Assembly (NCBI RefSeq): GCF_011040495.1
Contig: NZ_CP049037.1
Location: forward strand, 2,108,001 to 2,172,000
From: Pseudohalocynthiibacter aestuariivivens
GTDB lineage: Bacteria > Pseudomonadota > Alphaproteobacteria > Rhodobacterales > Rhodobacteraceae
Direction of reading: 5' to 3'
Length of the DNA stretch: 64,000 nt
The notes under the pieces are model-generated. The model was not told where the DNA came from, ran no database searches, and worked only from the letters and a program-made list of their open reading frames with translations. This document shows positions 54,078 to 63,619 of the stretch, in pieces. Within the stretch, counting starts at the first letter, position 1. Each line of letters begins with the position of its first letter. Position numbers and translations under genes: made by a program.

Positions 54078-54887
54078 ATGTCACCCAACGATTGGTATAC
54101 GGTCCAACAGGTCGCGTCCGGTGTGCATGCCATTGGCGAGCCGCATTACCACCAGCAAAACTGGAGCTACCTGATCTGCGGCGGCGAACGCGCCCTGCTG
54201 TTTGATACCGGCTCTTACTATGGCGAAATCGCACCCATCGTTGCAGGCCTCACCGATCTGCCTTTGACCGTGATTCCATCGCACATGCACTACGATCATC
54301 TGGGCAACGTTCTGGCCTTTGACACTGTCGTGCTGCCCGATCTGCCTATCCTGCGGGACTGCGTCACAGATGGGATCATGACCCCGACCGAGACGCTGTT
54401 TCTTGGCAAGAGCGAGGACCGCGTGCCGCCCAGCTTTGCAGTTGCTGGCTGGTTGCCAATTGGCAGCACGATTCAGTTGGGCGATACTGCACTTACCCTG
54501 CTGCACACACCCGGCCATTCGCCTGACAGTGTATCACTCTGGTGGCCAGAGGCGGATCTGCTCTTTGCGGCGGATTTCCTCTATCATGGTCCGCTCTATG
54601 CACAGGTGCCCGGCGCACGGCTCACCGACTACGCCGAAACGGCGCGAACCCTGCGCGACACCATTCGGGACACGACCCGTATTCTCGGCGCGCATGGCAA
54701 TGCCCCCAGCCCCGGCGCAGCCACTGCACCGGAACTGGACCGCAGCGGTCTGGATGCCCTGCTGACATGCCTGAAGACACTGCGCGCAGCCCCCCCGGAG
54801 CTATCCGGGAAGGCAACCAAAGAGCTGACCGTATCGCCGCTCAACACACTTATTATCAATTCCGAGGCCCTGAGAGGCTTTCACTAA
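54078..54887 (+). CDS. MBL-fold metallo-hydrolase
   Basis: 269 residues; GGAGGA at 54065-54070 fixes the start at 54078. Metal motif SHMHYDHLGN (HxHxDH), HTPGHSPDSVSLW and ADFLYHGPLY, then GAHGNAPSP supplying the last metal His. Glyoxalase II-like superfamily, substrate unknown. Thirty-two bases after trxB, probably co-transcribed. Confidence 0.88.
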   Translation: MSPNDWYTVQQVASGVHAIGEPHYHQQNWSYLICGGERALLFDTGSYYGEIAPIVAGLTDLPLTVIPSHMHYDHLGNVLAFDTVVLPDLPILRDCVTDGIMTPTETLFLGKSEDRVPPSFAVAGWLPIGSTIQLGDTALTLLHTPGHSPDSVSLWWPEADLLFAADFLYHGPLYAQVPGARLTDYAETARTLRDTIRDTTRILGAHGNAPSPGAATAPELDRSGLDALLTCLKTLRAAPPELSGKATKELTVSPLNTLIINSEALRGFH

Positions 54888-55206
54888 GGCTGCACTTGGC
54901 CGCTGATTCGGGCAGCGAACCTTCAAACCTCACGCATATTGCGTAAATGATACCATAAGTCTCATTTTGTAATATTTCCCCGCACATCTTCGCTTTTTGG
55001 CTGCCGATAAGTGTCGATTCCGTAACGAAAGTAACTTCTCACTGCATAGTAAGAAGCGATTTCTTGCGCAAACGGCACCGTATGGAGTAGCTCTTGTTCT
55101 CGCGAACTATGTCTCAAGACATAGATGGCGCATGTTGTCAGAATTACGGGTGGGTGAATTTTAGCGCAACGGTATGGGCGCAATGACTGCAAAATTGGAG
55201 GGACAT
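54888..55206. other. Intergenic region, 319 bp, AT-rich with a palindrome
   Basis: Markedly AT-rich for this genome. Holds a perfect palindrome CTATGTCT-CA-AGACATAG at 55107-55124, about 83 bases before the next gene, and a CTTCT/AGAAG inverted pair near 55036-55060. A 76-codon minus-strand frame (54962-55192) runs through it but lacks a ribosome site and overlaps the promoter region. Confidence 0.55.
55107..55124. promoter_or_regulatory. 18-bp palindromic operator candidate
   Basis: CTATGTCT and AGACATAG are exact reverse complements around a CA centre. Size and symmetry suit a dimeric regulator. It lies upstream of the outer-membrane-like gene at 55207. Confidence 0.45.
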
Positions 55207-55998
55207 ATGCCCAGCTTGAAAAAGACGCTGATCAATGCGCTCGCTGGTACTGCGATGATGGCATCATTCGCCATGGCCGACACGCAGGCAAAACCGAATT
55301 CCGCCGCGATCACACCAGCCGAACCACTTAGTTTCAGCACGCAATCCTCGGGGGTTTCCTCATTTGTGCGCGGACCCAGTTGGATGTTGCTGGGCTTGAC
55401 CTTTCCTTCAGGCGATAGCGGCTGGGACGTTCTGGGCGGCGGCGGCACGCCAGAAGGTATCCTGCACTATAATCAATTCTCTGGCGGGCGTCTCGAATTT
55501 GGCTGGGAAATCGCTGCGGCACAGGCCGCCGCTTCGTCCAGCTTCTTTGGGGGGCTGACACCCTATTTCGTGCTCGGCATCATGGCCCAGCAGAACAAAG
55601 TCAACTATCTGGTGCCAACCGGCGGAGGGTTCTCCCCGACCGGAAGAGGCGCCCGTACAAAACTGCACGGTGTCTATGGCGGCCTGAACGTTCTGGTCCT
55701 CGGCGACCCCATCGGGCAATCTTCGGCTCTGTCGTCCTCTGCCGCCAGCAGCCTCGGCTTTAACGGATTCGGCTGGATGCTGTTCGCCAACGCCGGTTAC
55801 GGTCAGGCCAAAGTCGATGTGCCCAACTTCAATTTCTACCGCAGGGCAGACGGCGCCTTCTTTGACGTCGGGACACGGTTCATGTTCGACTTTGGGTTGA
55901 TACAGGGTGGACCCGGCATTTCGTGGCTATACTTTGACAACGGGCCGATCAAGATCGATCAGATGCTGTATTCGCTCGATTTCCTGATCCCGTTCTAG
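55207..55998 (+). CDS. Exported, outer-membrane-like hypothetical protein
   Basis: 263 residues from the ATG at 55207 (GGAGGG upstream). Signal peptide MPSLKKTLINALAGTAMMASFAMA/DT. Mature part is Gly/Ser/aromatic rich with alternating strands (LEFGWEIAAAQAAA, FFDVGTRFMFDFGLIQGG) and ends in Phe (YSLDFLIPF), the C-terminal signature of beta-barrel substrates of BAM. No family recognised. Could be a small barrel or a surface protein. Confidence 0.7.
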   Translation: MPSLKKTLINALAGTAMMASFAMADTQAKPNSAAITPAEPLSFSTQSSGVSSFVRGPSWMLLGLTFPSGDSGWDVLGGGGTPEGILHYNQFSGGRLEFGWEIAAAQAAASSSFFGGLTPYFVLGIMAQQNKVNYLVPTGGGFSPTGRGARTKLHGVYGGLNVLVLGDPIGQSSALSSSAASSLGFNGFGWMLFANAGYGQAKVDVPNFNFYRRADGAFFDVGTRFMFDFGLIQGGPGISWLYFDNGPIKIDQMLYSLDFLIPF

Positions 55999-56017
55999 TT
56001 CCGGACCAACAGTTGCC

Positions 56018-56038
56018 GGCCGGATGCGTAATCCGGCC
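56018..56038. terminator. Hairpin between convergent genes
   Basis: GGCCGGAT and ATCCGGCC form an 8-bp stem around GCGTA, 20 bases after the stop of the exported protein and 12 before the stop of the convergent glycosyltransferase. Confidence 0.65.
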
Positions 56039-56049
56039 ACTGCACCGCC

Positions 56050-56916
56050 TCACGCGCTGTTCAATACCGCCTGCGCCGCGCGTCCCATGTAATCACCCCA
56101 TCCATCCGCTTGCCCCTGCGCTCTGATCAGCGCAGGGCGCAGCGTTTCATACTGTGCCTCGGATACATCCTGAACCGCGCGGTGAATATCCGCTTCGCTC
56201 TGGCACAGGATCATGCCGCTCGTGTCGATGAAATCAGCAATATTGGGACAGCCCCAATATATCGGCACAGTTTCGCACAGCACCGCATCCAGTAGCTTTT
56301 CAGTAAAGTAGTTCGGTTCGCGCACGTTCTCGATCACGATGGAATAGCGGTACGGGGCCAGCCCTTCGGCCTTGGCGCCAAAGGGGATGTATCCGCCCCC
56401 CATCGTATCCACGTCCAACCCTTTGGCATTCGCCCACGCAGCGACGCTATGACGTAGCTGATGCCCTTCCTGCGATCGTTTCGCCGAAGCAATCAGTGAC
56501 GTCATCCGCGCCTTGGTCACGTCCAGATCGCGCCACTCCGGTACCCATGTGCTGCCGTGGGCAAAGAAAATTCCATTGGGGATGGCTGCCAACAACGCCT
56601 CGTTGCAGGTCAAAACACGGTAAAATCGCCGGTGGCTCCATCGCAACTTTTGCAGGTGATGGCCGTGGATCGCGGGCGGCTCCATCACCATGATCGAGAT
56701 ATGCGCACGGATCCCCCAGAAGGGACGAAAATGCAGCGTCGTTCGGGGGAAAACAATCAGGTGATCATCGGGATCAAGATCACGCAGGCAGTGACCCGAA
56801 ATGTCTGCGGGTACCCCCAGCGGCCAGATCAGCTGCTCAAGCGGTATCATACCGGGCCGTGGGCCCAGCTTCATATTGCTGGGCAGAATGGCGATTTTGG
56901 GGGAAGCTTGCAGCAC
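56050..56916 (-). CDS. GT10 family fucosyltransferase-like glycosyltransferase
   Basis: 288 residues from a GTG at 56916 that has GGAG eight bases upstream; a TTG at 57000 would add 28 residues without a ribosome site. The C-terminal donor-binding block YRYSIVIENVREPNYFTEKL and VLCETVPIYWGCPNIADF is the alpha-1,3-fucosyltransferase signature (GDP-fucose binding). N-terminal half is the divergent acceptor domain. No sugar-nucleotide or polysaccharide genes adjoin it, so acceptor and even the donor sugar are open. Confidence 0.85.
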   Translation of the reverse strand: MLQASPKIAILPSNMKLGPRPGMIPLEQLIWPLGVPADISGHCLRDLDPDDHLIVFPRTTLHFRPFWGIRAHISIMVMEPPAIHGHHLQKLRWSHRRFYRVLTCNEALLAAIPNGIFFAHGSTWVPEWRDLDVTKARMTSLIASAKRSQEGHQLRHSVAAWANAKGLDVDTMGGGYIPFGAKAEGLAPYRYSIVIENVREPNYFTEKLLDAVLCETVPIYWGCPNIADFIDTSGMILCQSEADIHRAVQDVSEAQYETLRPALIRAQGQADGWGDYMGRAAQAVLNSA

Positions 56917-57038
56917 TCGGGGTTCTCCATCCAGTGCCGCGTGATAGGCGCTGTGACGCTGCGGCGCAATGGCGCTTGGACGGACGGGGATGCCGGGCAA
57001 ATGCCCAGCCTACCCCACCGTGCGCGCAAGCAGTGCGT

Positions 57039-57266
57039 TCAGTGTACAGTTACCGGCGTCAGATCGTTCTGCCGCGCCAGCACAAAGGCCAGCTTGCGAT
57101 CACGGACCAGCGCCAGACGCTCGCCCTCGGCACTATGCACTGCATAGAGCGTCTCCAGCCCCTGCACCTGTGCCTGCACCTCTTCGGGCAGATCAGCCAC
57201 ATCGACCGACCGCACATAGGCGATGCGGTTCCGCTCGCCTGCGCCGAAATCATACTTCGTATCCAT
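57039..57266 (-). CDS. DUF1150 family protein
   Basis: 75 residues, MDTKYDFGAGERNRIAYVRS start and YAVHSAEGERLALVRDRKLA core, typical DUF1150. It follows hsp20 by 13 bp; the pair is conserved in alphaproteobacteria and likely heat-induced together. Function unknown. Confidence 0.9.
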   Translation of the reverse strand: MDTKYDFGAGERNRIAYVRSVDVADLPEEVQAQVQGLETLYAVHSAEGERLALVRDRKLAFVLARQNDLTPVTVH

Positions 57267-57279
57267 AACTTTACCCTCC

Positions 57280-57699
57280 TCAGGCGCGTGTCTTGTTGAT
57301 CTTGATCGTCTGAACCACGGTCTCGGGCGTGGCCCGTGTCAGGTCGATATGCAGCAATCCGTTTTCCATGATTGCAGCACCCACTTCGACCCCATCGGCC
57401 AGTACAAAAGATCGCTGAAACTGGCGCCCGGCAATGCCACGATGCAGGAAAACCCGCTCGCTCATGTCGTCATTCTGACGGCCACGAATGACCAGTTGCC
57501 GATCCTCAACCGTTACCGACATGTCATTCTCGGCGAACCCGGCCACAGCCAGAGTAATGCGATAGGAGGTGTCGCTGGTCTGCTCGATATTGAACGGTGG
57601 GTAACCTTCGTTACCGGATTTGGCGCTGCGTTCCAGCAACCGCTCCAGCTGTTCAAATCCCAGCATATAGGGGTGGGCCCCCAAAGTCAGTTTTGTCAT
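57280..57699 (-). CDS. Small heat-shock protein (Hsp20/IbpA family)
   Basis: 139 residues, start at 57699 with AAGGA. Alpha-crystallin domain YPPFNIEQTSDTSYRITLAV to VEVGAAIMENGLLHIDL, with V-x-I/R strand DRQLVIRG and the GLL-x-I box. N-terminal HPYMLGFEQLERLLER and C-terminal KINK (I-x-I/V-like tail) are present. Holdase for unfolding proteins. Preceded by a heat-shock-type promoter. Confidence 0.95.
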   Translation of the reverse strand: MTKLTLGAHPYMLGFEQLERLLERSAKSGNEGYPPFNIEQTSDTSYRITLAVAGFAENDMSVTVEDRQLVIRGRQNDDMSERVFLHRGIAGRQFQRSFVLADGVEVGAAIMENGLLHIDLTRATPETVVQTIKINKTRA

Positions 57700-57773
57700 C
57701 GACGCGTCCTTGAAGCTAAGCGACTGGTCCATATGCACGGCAGCCCCATTTCGGCGACTGCTGCTTGTCATCG

Positions 57774-57804
57774 AATATGGGCACTCGTACCCACCCCTGC
57801 AAGG
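57774..57804 (-). promoter_or_regulatory. Sigma-32 (RpoH)-type promoter of hsp20
   Basis: On the minus strand CTTGCAG (57803-57797), 15-base spacer, CCCATATT (57781-57774). This fits the RpoH consensus CTTGAA-N13-15-CCCCATnT and would start transcription about 70 bases before hsp20. Confidence 0.6.
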
Positions 57805-57868
57805 GCTTTGCGAAACGTGCAACTCAGCCTATCGTGTTCCGGCACGTATGGGTGGGGGAATCAGGCCT

Positions 57869-58093
57869 ATGAACGCCTTTGGCGAACTTTCGATGAAATC
57901 GGACGACGTTCTGCACGTCGAATTGATAGAATTCCGCCGCCAACACCGTGATCTGGACGTAGCGATACAGGCTCTGGAAGAGCGCGGTGCGCGCGACCCC
58001 CTGACGATCAAGCGGCTCAAACAACAAAAATTGCGTCTCAAGGACCGTATCGCCTATATTGAGGACCGTCTGACACCGGACATCATTGCCTAG
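57869..58093 (+). CDS. YdcH family (DUF465) protein
   Basis: 74 residues; ATG 57869 with GGGGGAA upstream, ATG 57893 possible. FRRQHRDLDVAIQALEERG, then TIKRLKQQKLRLKDRIAYIED and final LTPDIIA are the DUF465 pattern: two antiparallel helices, a coiled-coil hairpin. Its promoter region overlaps that of the divergent hsp20. Function unknown. Confidence 0.87.
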   Translation: MNAFGELSMKSDDVLHVELIEFRRQHRDLDVAIQALEERGARDPLTIKRLKQQKLRLKDRIAYIEDRLTPDIIA

Positions 58094-58139
58094 GCGTCGC
58101 GTCTGGGTATAGTGCGCGCTCTAACATTGAGGGGGCAGT

Positions 58140-58628
58140 ATGCCAGACGTGACAGTAGGGATCATCATGGGCAGCCAATCGGATTGGCCCACGATGAAAG
58201 AGGCCGCCGATATCCTCGACACTCTGGGTATTGCCTATGAAACACGCATCGTGTCGGCCCACCGTACACCAGACCGCCTGTGGGACTATGGAACCAAGGC
58301 CGCCGGTCGCGGACTGAAAGCGATCATCGCAGGGGCGGGTGGTGCCGCGCATTTGCCCGGAATGATGGCGTCCAAGACCCGCGTGCCGGTCATCGGCGTC
58401 CCGGTTCAGACCAAGGCGCTGTCGGGTGTCGACAGCCTCTATTCAATCGTCCAGATGCCACGCGGCTATCCCGTCGCCACAATGGCCATCGGCGCGGCGG
58501 GTGCTGCCAATGCCGGCCTGATGGCCGCCGCGATCCTTGCCAATGGCGACCCAGGATTGGCGGAACGGCTGGATGCGTGGCGTGCCGCGCTCTCAGCCTC
58601 GATCCCGCAGGAGCCACGCGATGACTGA
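58140..58628 (+). CDS. purE: N5-carboxyaminoimidazole ribonucleotide mutase
   Basis: 162 residues, converts N5-CAIR to CAIR in purine synthesis. [29 protein letters not shown] with the catalytic His, [17 protein letters not shown] and [22 protein letters not shown]. Class I PurE, consistent with purK beside it. GAGGGGG precedes the ATG. Confidence 0.97.
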   Translation: MPDVTVGIIMGSQSDWPTMKEAADILDTLGIAYETRIVSAHRTPDRLWDYGTKAAGRGLKAIIAGAGGAAHLPGMMASKTRVPVIGVPVQTKALSGVDSLYSIVQMPRGYPVATMAIGAAGAANAGLMAAAILANGDPGLAERLDAWRAALSASIPQEPRDD

Positions 58629-59694
58629 AGCACTGAAACAGGGCGCGACCATCGGTATTCTGGGTGGCGGTCAATTGGGTCGCATGCTCAGCGTTGCGGC
58701 AGCGCGACTGGGGTTCAAAACCTGCATTTTCGAGCCTGGCGCAGACTGCCCCGCCAGCCATGTTGCAGACACCCATATTCAGGCTGGATACGAGGACGAA
58801 GGCGCATTGCGCACATTTACAGCCGCCGTCGATGTCATCACCTTTGAGTTCGAAAACATCCCGACCTCGGCGCTCGACATTCTAGAGACACTCAAACCCG
58901 TCCGACCCAACCGCAAGGCGCTGCGCGTCAGTCAGGACCGGCTGGTGGAAAAGGCATTCCTGAACGATCTGGGCCTGAAAACCGCGCCATTTGCGGCCGT
59001 GGATGATGGCGTAGACGTGACGCAGGCCATGTCCGAAATCGGCCTGCCGGCAATCCTGAAAACACGCCGTTTTGGTTATGACGGCAAAGGGCAGGCACGG
59101 ATCACCGAACCGAACGAGGCCGAGGCGGCATTGGCCGCGATGAACGGCGCACCATCACTCTACGAAGGCTTCGTTGATTTTGACTATGAAGTATCAGTAA
59201 TCGCCGCGCGCGGGCTTGGCGGTGATGTGGCCTGCTATGACCCCGGCGAAAACGTCCACGAAGGAGGCATCCTGCGCACCACCACCATCCCTGCCCGCCT
59301 GAACGCGTCGCAGCGCACTGATGCGGTCCTGCTGGCCGCGCAAATTCTGAACAAGCTGGACTATGTCGGCGTGATGGGGGTGGAGCTGTTCGTGACCGGC
59401 GATGGCCTCGTGGTGAACGAGATTGCCCCACGCGTGCATAATTCAGGTCACTGGACCCAAAATGGATGTACCGTCGACCAGTTCGAGCAACACATCCGCG
59501 CCGTCGCTGGCTGGCCGCTGGGCGGTGGCACCCGGTATGCAAATGTGGTGATGGAGAACCTGATCGGCGACGACATGGCCCGCGTGCCGGAACTGGCCAA
59601 AGACGGCACCGCCGCGCTGCATCTCTATGGCAAGGCAGAGGTCAAACCGGGTCGCAAGATGGGCCATGTGAACATGATCACCGGCCCGGCCTGA
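58621..59694 (+). CDS. purK: N5-carboxyaminoimidazole ribonucleotide synthase
   Basis: 357 residues, ATP-grasp ligase converting AIR and bicarbonate to N5-CAIR. Start overlaps purE by eight bases with AGGAG upstream. [46 protein letters not shown] and [14 protein letters not shown] are intact. Confidence 0.97.
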   Translation: MTEALKQGATIGILGGGQLGRMLSVAAARLGFKTCIFEPGADCPASHVADTHIQAGYEDEGALRTFTAAVDVITFEFENIPTSALDILETLKPVRPNRKALRVSQDRLVEKAFLNDLGLKTAPFAAVDDGVDVTQAMSEIGLPAILKTRRFGYDGKGQARITEPNEAEAALAAMNGAPSLYEGFVDFDYEVSVIAARGLGGDVACYDPGENVHEGGILRTTTIPARLNASQRTDAVLLAAQILNKLDYVGVMGVELFVTGDGLVVNEIAPRVHNSGHWTQNGCTVDQFEQHIRAVAGWPLGGGTRYANVVMENLIGDDMARVPELAKDGTAALHLYGKAEVKPGRKMGHVNMITGPA

Positions 59695-59701
59695 GCGCCG
59701 C

Positions 59702-59721
59702 ACCCGGCCTTATCGCCGGGT
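59702..59721. terminator. Hairpin at the purK/rnr convergence
   Basis: ACCCGG/CCGGGT, 6-bp stem with an 8-base loop containing the rnr stop codon. Possible bidirectional terminator, weak. Confidence 0.4.
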
Positions 59722-61965
59722 ACGCTTCACTTTCTTCTTCACCTTCGCCGCCTTGCGTTTGGCTGCGCCCAGCTTGCGCTTGGGCGGTTTGCCACGCCCG
59801 CCCGACGGCCCACGCGTGGCCGCCTTGCCCTCGATCGTAATAAGGTCGAGCGCGATACCACCCGTCACCGGCGCGGCCTCCGCCAGCTTGACCGTCACCC
59901 GTTGACCCAACCCGATCACCCGGCCAGTGTCAGACCCCATCAGCGTGCTGGATTCTTTGTCAAAGTGGAAATACTCGCGCCCCAGATTGCGGATCGGGAT
60001 CAATCCGTCCGCGCCGGTTTCATCCAGCCGGACAAAGACGCCGAACTTTGCCACGCCGCTGATGCGTCCGCTGAACTCCTCGCCAACCCGCTCACTCAGG
60101 AACGCCGCCAGATAGCGATCATTGGTGTCGCGTTCAGCCATCATACTGCGCCGTTCAGTCTCGGAGATATGCTGCGCCGTCGCCTCCAGCCGATCCTCAT
60201 CGCCCGGCGTCAGCCCGTCATCACCCCAACCATGCGCCGTAATCAGCGCGCGATGCACGATCAGGTCCGCATAGCGCCGGATCGGCGACGTGAAATGCGC
60301 ATAAGCCTTTAGCGCCAGTCCGAAATGCCCAAAGTTACTGGGCGCATAATAGGCCTGCGTCATGGCGCGCAGGGTGCTCATGTTGATCTGCTCGGCATGG
60401 TCGGTGCCCGCCGCACCGCGCAGCAGATGATTGATGTGGTGGGTTTTCAGCACCTGTCCCTTGGCCAGCGTCAGCCCCGCCGCCTCGGCCACTTCGCGCA
60501 ATATATCCAGTTTTTCTTCTGGCGGTTCTTCGTGAACACGGTACAGCAATGGTGACTTCTTGGCCGCCAACACTTCGGCAGCGGCGACATTGGCCAGCAC
60601 CATGAATTCTTCGATCAGTTTGTGCGCATCCAGCCGATCACTGAAATTCACGCTCAGCACCTCGCCTTCCTCGCTCAGCTCAACCTTGCGTTCCGGCAGG
60701 TCCAGATCCAGCGGCTGCCGGTTCTTGCGCGCCGTTTTCAGCGCATCATAGGCAGCATAAAGTGGCGCGATCACATCATCCATCAACGGACCGCATTTGT
60801 CATTCGGCGCGCCGTCCATCGCGGCCTGCACCTCTTGGTAATTCAGTGATGCGGCAGAGCGCATAAGACCACGCACGAATTTCTGCCCGATCTTCTCGCC
60901 CTGTGCGTTCACCACCATGCGCACCGCTATGCAGGCGCGCGGCACACCCTCGTGCAGCGAACACAGATCACCCGACAGCCGATCCGGCAGCATCGGCACC
61001 ACGCGATCCGGAAAATAGCTGGAGTTGCCGCGCTTGCGCGCCTCGCCATCCAGCGCCGAACCGGGCGTCACATAATGCGCAACATCCGCGATGGCGACCC
61101 AGATAACATGGCCGCCCTCGTTTTTCGGGTCATTATCGGCATGGGCGTAACACGCATCATCGTGATCGCGCGCATCCCATGGGTCAATGGTGATCAGCGG
61201 CATGTCCCGCAAATCGGTGCGCCCCTTCAGGCCCGCAGGCTTCTGGGCGTCTGCCTCTGCAATCACCGCATCGGGAAATTCATCCGGTATGCCGTGCTGG
61301 TGAACCGCGATCAGCGATACGGCACGCGGCGCGCTGGGATCGCCCAACCGCGCCAGAATACGTGCACGCGGCAGGCCCATGCGATCCTTGGGGCCTGATT
61401 GCTCGGCCTCCACCAGTTCGCCGTCCTTGGCCCCGCCCGTGGCCCCCTCTGGCACCAGCCATTCCTTGCCGTCGCCCTTGTCGATGGGCAGGATACGCCC
61501 ACCTTCGCTGCCTTTGCGAAACACGCCCAGCACCTTGCGCGGGTTGGTCCCGATCCGTCGAATCAACCGCGCCTCGTAATGATGCGCCTCGCCAGACACC
61601 TCTTGCAGACGGGCCAGAATACGGTCACCGGGGGCCATCGCCGGATCACTGGCGCGTGGGACCAACAGGACAACCGGCTCGACACCGCTGCCCTGCCATT
61701 CCAGCGGACGCGCCAACAGATCGCCATCCGGCGTCGGTTCCGCCACTTGCAGCACGCTGACAGGCGGCAGGCGATCAGGATCGCGATACGTCTTCTTGCG
61801 CTTTTCCAGATGCCCTTCGGCTTCCAGTTCTTTCAGCAGGCGTTTCAGGTCGATCCGCGCCGCACCTTTGATTCCAAAGGCCTTGGCAATATCGCGTTTC
61901 GAGGTGAGGGTCGGGTTGTCCGAGATCCACTGCAGGATGTCGTCACGTGTGGGCATCTGGCTCAT
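59710..61965 (-). CDS. rnr: Ribonuclease R
   Basis: 751 residues, 3'-5' exoribonuclease that degrades structured RNA. N-terminal winged HTH (DDILQWISDNPTLTSKRDIA), cold-shock domains, RNB catalytic domain with TIDPWDARDHDDACY (four Asp metal ligands), HYVTPGSALDGEARKRGNS and SPIRRYADLIVHRAL, then an S1 domain (FSGRISGVAKFGVFVRLDE) and a Lys/Arg tail of about 30 residues. Normal length. Confidence 0.97.
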   Translation of the reverse strand: MSQMPTRDDILQWISDNPTLTSKRDIAKAFGIKGAARIDLKRLLKELEAEGHLEKRKKTYRDPDRLPPVSVLQVAEPTPDGDLLARPLEWQGSGVEPVVLLVPRASDPAMAPGDRILARLQEVSGEAHHYEARLIRRIGTNPRKVLGVFRKGSEGGRILPIDKGDGKEWLVPEGATGGAKDGELVEAEQSGPKDRMGLPRARILARLGDPSAPRAVSLIAVHQHGIPDEFPDAVIAEADAQKPAGLKGRTDLRDMPLITIDPWDARDHDDACYAHADNDPKNEGGHVIWVAIADVAHYVTPGSALDGEARKRGNSSYFPDRVVPMLPDRLSGDLCSLHEGVPRACIAVRMVVNAQGEKIGQKFVRGLMRSAASLNYQEVQAAMDGAPNDKCGPLMDDVIAPLYAAYDALKTARKNRQPLDLDLPERKVELSEEGEVLSVNFSDRLDAHKLIEEFMVLANVAAAEVLAAKKSPLLYRVHEEPPEEKLDILREVAEAAGLTLAKGQVLKTHHINHLLRGAAGTDHAEQINMSTLRAMTQAYYAPSNFGHFGLALKAYAHFTSPIRRYADLIVHRALITAHGWGDDGLTPGDEDRLEATAQHISETERRSMMAERDTNDRYLAAFLSERVGEEFSGRISGVAKFGVFVRLDETGADGLIPIRNLGREYFHFDKESSTLMGSDTGRVIGLGQRVTVKLAEAAPVTGGIALDLITIEGKAATRGPSGGRGKPPKRKLGAAKRKAAKVKKKVKRTRR

Positions 61966-62212
61966 GGGGCTGACCTATCACGCCGCGCCGCGGGCGTCAT
62001 CTGCGATTTCTACGGTATGTCTGGCCTCTTGCGAGACTCAGACAAGGTCTATATCTGACCCTGTATGACACGCATTATAGACATGGACGACCGCGCGCGC
62101 CTGCCTTGGCGGTTTTTTGGCGCAACGTTGAGCATACTCGCACGCCTATGAGGCGCGCAGTCCCATGTCACCACGCCTGAATTCCATCTGAAAACATACG
62201 GGAGAGGACCCC

Positions 62213-63619
62213 ATGTCCCCCAAGACGCTCTATGATAAAATCTGGGATGCCCATCTGGTACACGAAGCCGACGACGGCACCTGCCTGCTCTATATCGACC
62301 GGCATCTGGTCCACGAAGTGACCAGCCCGCAAGCCTTTGAGGGGCTGCGCATGACCGGACGCACTGTGCGCGCGCCGGGCAAGACGATCGCCGTGCCGGA
62401 CCACAACGTGCCCACCACATTGGACCGCGCCAACGCCGCCACCATGACCGAGGACAGCCGCGTTCAGGTCGAGGCATTGGACAAGAACGCCCGCGACTTC
62501 GGCATCCACTACTACCCCGTCAGCGACGTGCGGCAGGGTATTGTGCATATCGTCGGACCAGAACAGGGCTGGACCCTGCCCGGCATGACCGTCGTTTGCG
62601 GCGACAGTCACACCGCGACACATGGCGCATTCGGCGCGCTGGCGCACGGCATCGGCACTTCCGAGGTCGAACATGTGCTGGCGACCCAGACGCTGATCCA
62701 GCAAAAATCCAAGAACATGAAAGTCGAAATCACCGGCAAGCTCAGCCCCGGTGTGACGGCCAAGGACATCACCCTGAGCGTGATCGGCAAGACCGGAACT
62801 GCCGGTGGCACCGGTTACGTGATCGAATACTGTGGCGAGGCGATCCGCGATCTCAGCATGGAAGGCCGCATGACCGTCTGCAACATGGCGATTGAGGGCG
62901 GCGCACGCGCGGGCCTGATCGCGCCGGATGAAAAGACGTTTGAATACTGCATGGGCCGTCCGCACGCCCCCAAGGGCGCGGCATGGGAGGCGGCGCTGGC
63001 ATGGTGGAAAACACTCTATTCCGACGATGACGCCCATTGGGACAAGGTGATCACAATCCGCGGCGAAGACATCGCGCCGGTCGTGACATGGGGCACCTCG
63101 CCAGAGGACGTTCTGCCGATCACGGCTTCTGTTCCCGCAGCGTCTGATTTCACAGGTGGCAAGGTTGGCGCGGCGCAACGCAGCCTCGACTACATGGGCC
63201 TGACGCCCGGCACTCCGCTGAACGAGGTCGAGATCGACACTGTCTTTATCGGTTCGTGCACCAATGGCCGGATCGAGGATCTGCGCGCCGCTGCCGCCAT
63301 CCTGAAAGGCAAGAAGATCAAGGAAGGACTGCGCGCCATGATCGTGCCCGGCTCGGGCCTTGTGCGCGCACAAGCAGAAGAAGAAGGGCTGGCAGATATC
63401 TTTATTGAGGCCGGATTTGAATGGCGGCTTGCCGGTTGTTCGATGTGTCTCGCGATGAACCCGGATCAGCTTTCGCCCGGCGAACGCTGTGCCGCCACCT
63501 CGAACCGTAACTTCGAGGGCCGTCAGGGGCGCGGCGGACGCACCCACCTGATGTCACCCGCAATGGCAGCAGCGGCAGCCGTGACCGGAAAACTCACCGA
63601 TGTTCGGGAGATGATGTAA
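62213..63619 (+). CDS. leuC: 3-isopropylmalate dehydratase large subunit
   Basis: 468 residues, aconitase-family 4Fe-4S enzyme of leucine synthesis. [37 protein letters not shown] and [20 protein letters not shown] supply the three cluster Cys; [20 protein letters not shown] is the substrate loop. GGGAGAGGA before the ATG. TAATG overlap with leuD. Confidence 0.97.
   Translation: MSPKTLYDKIWDAHLVHEADDGTCLLYIDRHLVHEVTSPQAFEGLRMTGRTVRAPGKTIAVPDHNVPTTLDRANAATMTEDSRVQVEALDKNARDFGIHYYPVSDVRQGIVHIVGPEQGWTLPGMTVVCGDSHTATHGAFGALAHGIGTSEVEHVLATQTLIQQKSKNMKVEITGKLSPGVTAKDITLSVIGKTGTAGGTGYVIEYCGEAIRDLSMEGRMTVCNMAIEGGARAGLIAPDEKTFEYCMGRPHAPKGAAWEAALAWWKTLYSDDDAHWDKVITIRGEDIAPVVTWGTSPEDVLPITASVPAASDFTGGKVGAAQRSLDYMGLTPGTPLNEVEIDTVFIGSCTNGRIEDLRAAAAILKGKKIKEGLRAMIVPGSGLVRAQAEEEGLADIFIEAGFEWRLAGCSMCLAMNPDQLSPGERCAATSNRNFEGRQGRGGRTHLMSPAMAAAAAVTGKLTDVREMM

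Noticed and set aside
54962..55192. 76-codon minus-strand frame in the AT-rich gap
   Set aside because: No ribosome site or family resemblance; it covers the promoter and palindrome of the 55207 gene.
62017..62058. Possible leucine leader peptide before leuC
   Set aside because: The 13-codon frame has only two Leu codons and no clear attenuator. An ACCGC/GCGGT pair followed by TTTTTT at 62090-62118 exists, but its long loop makes it weak.
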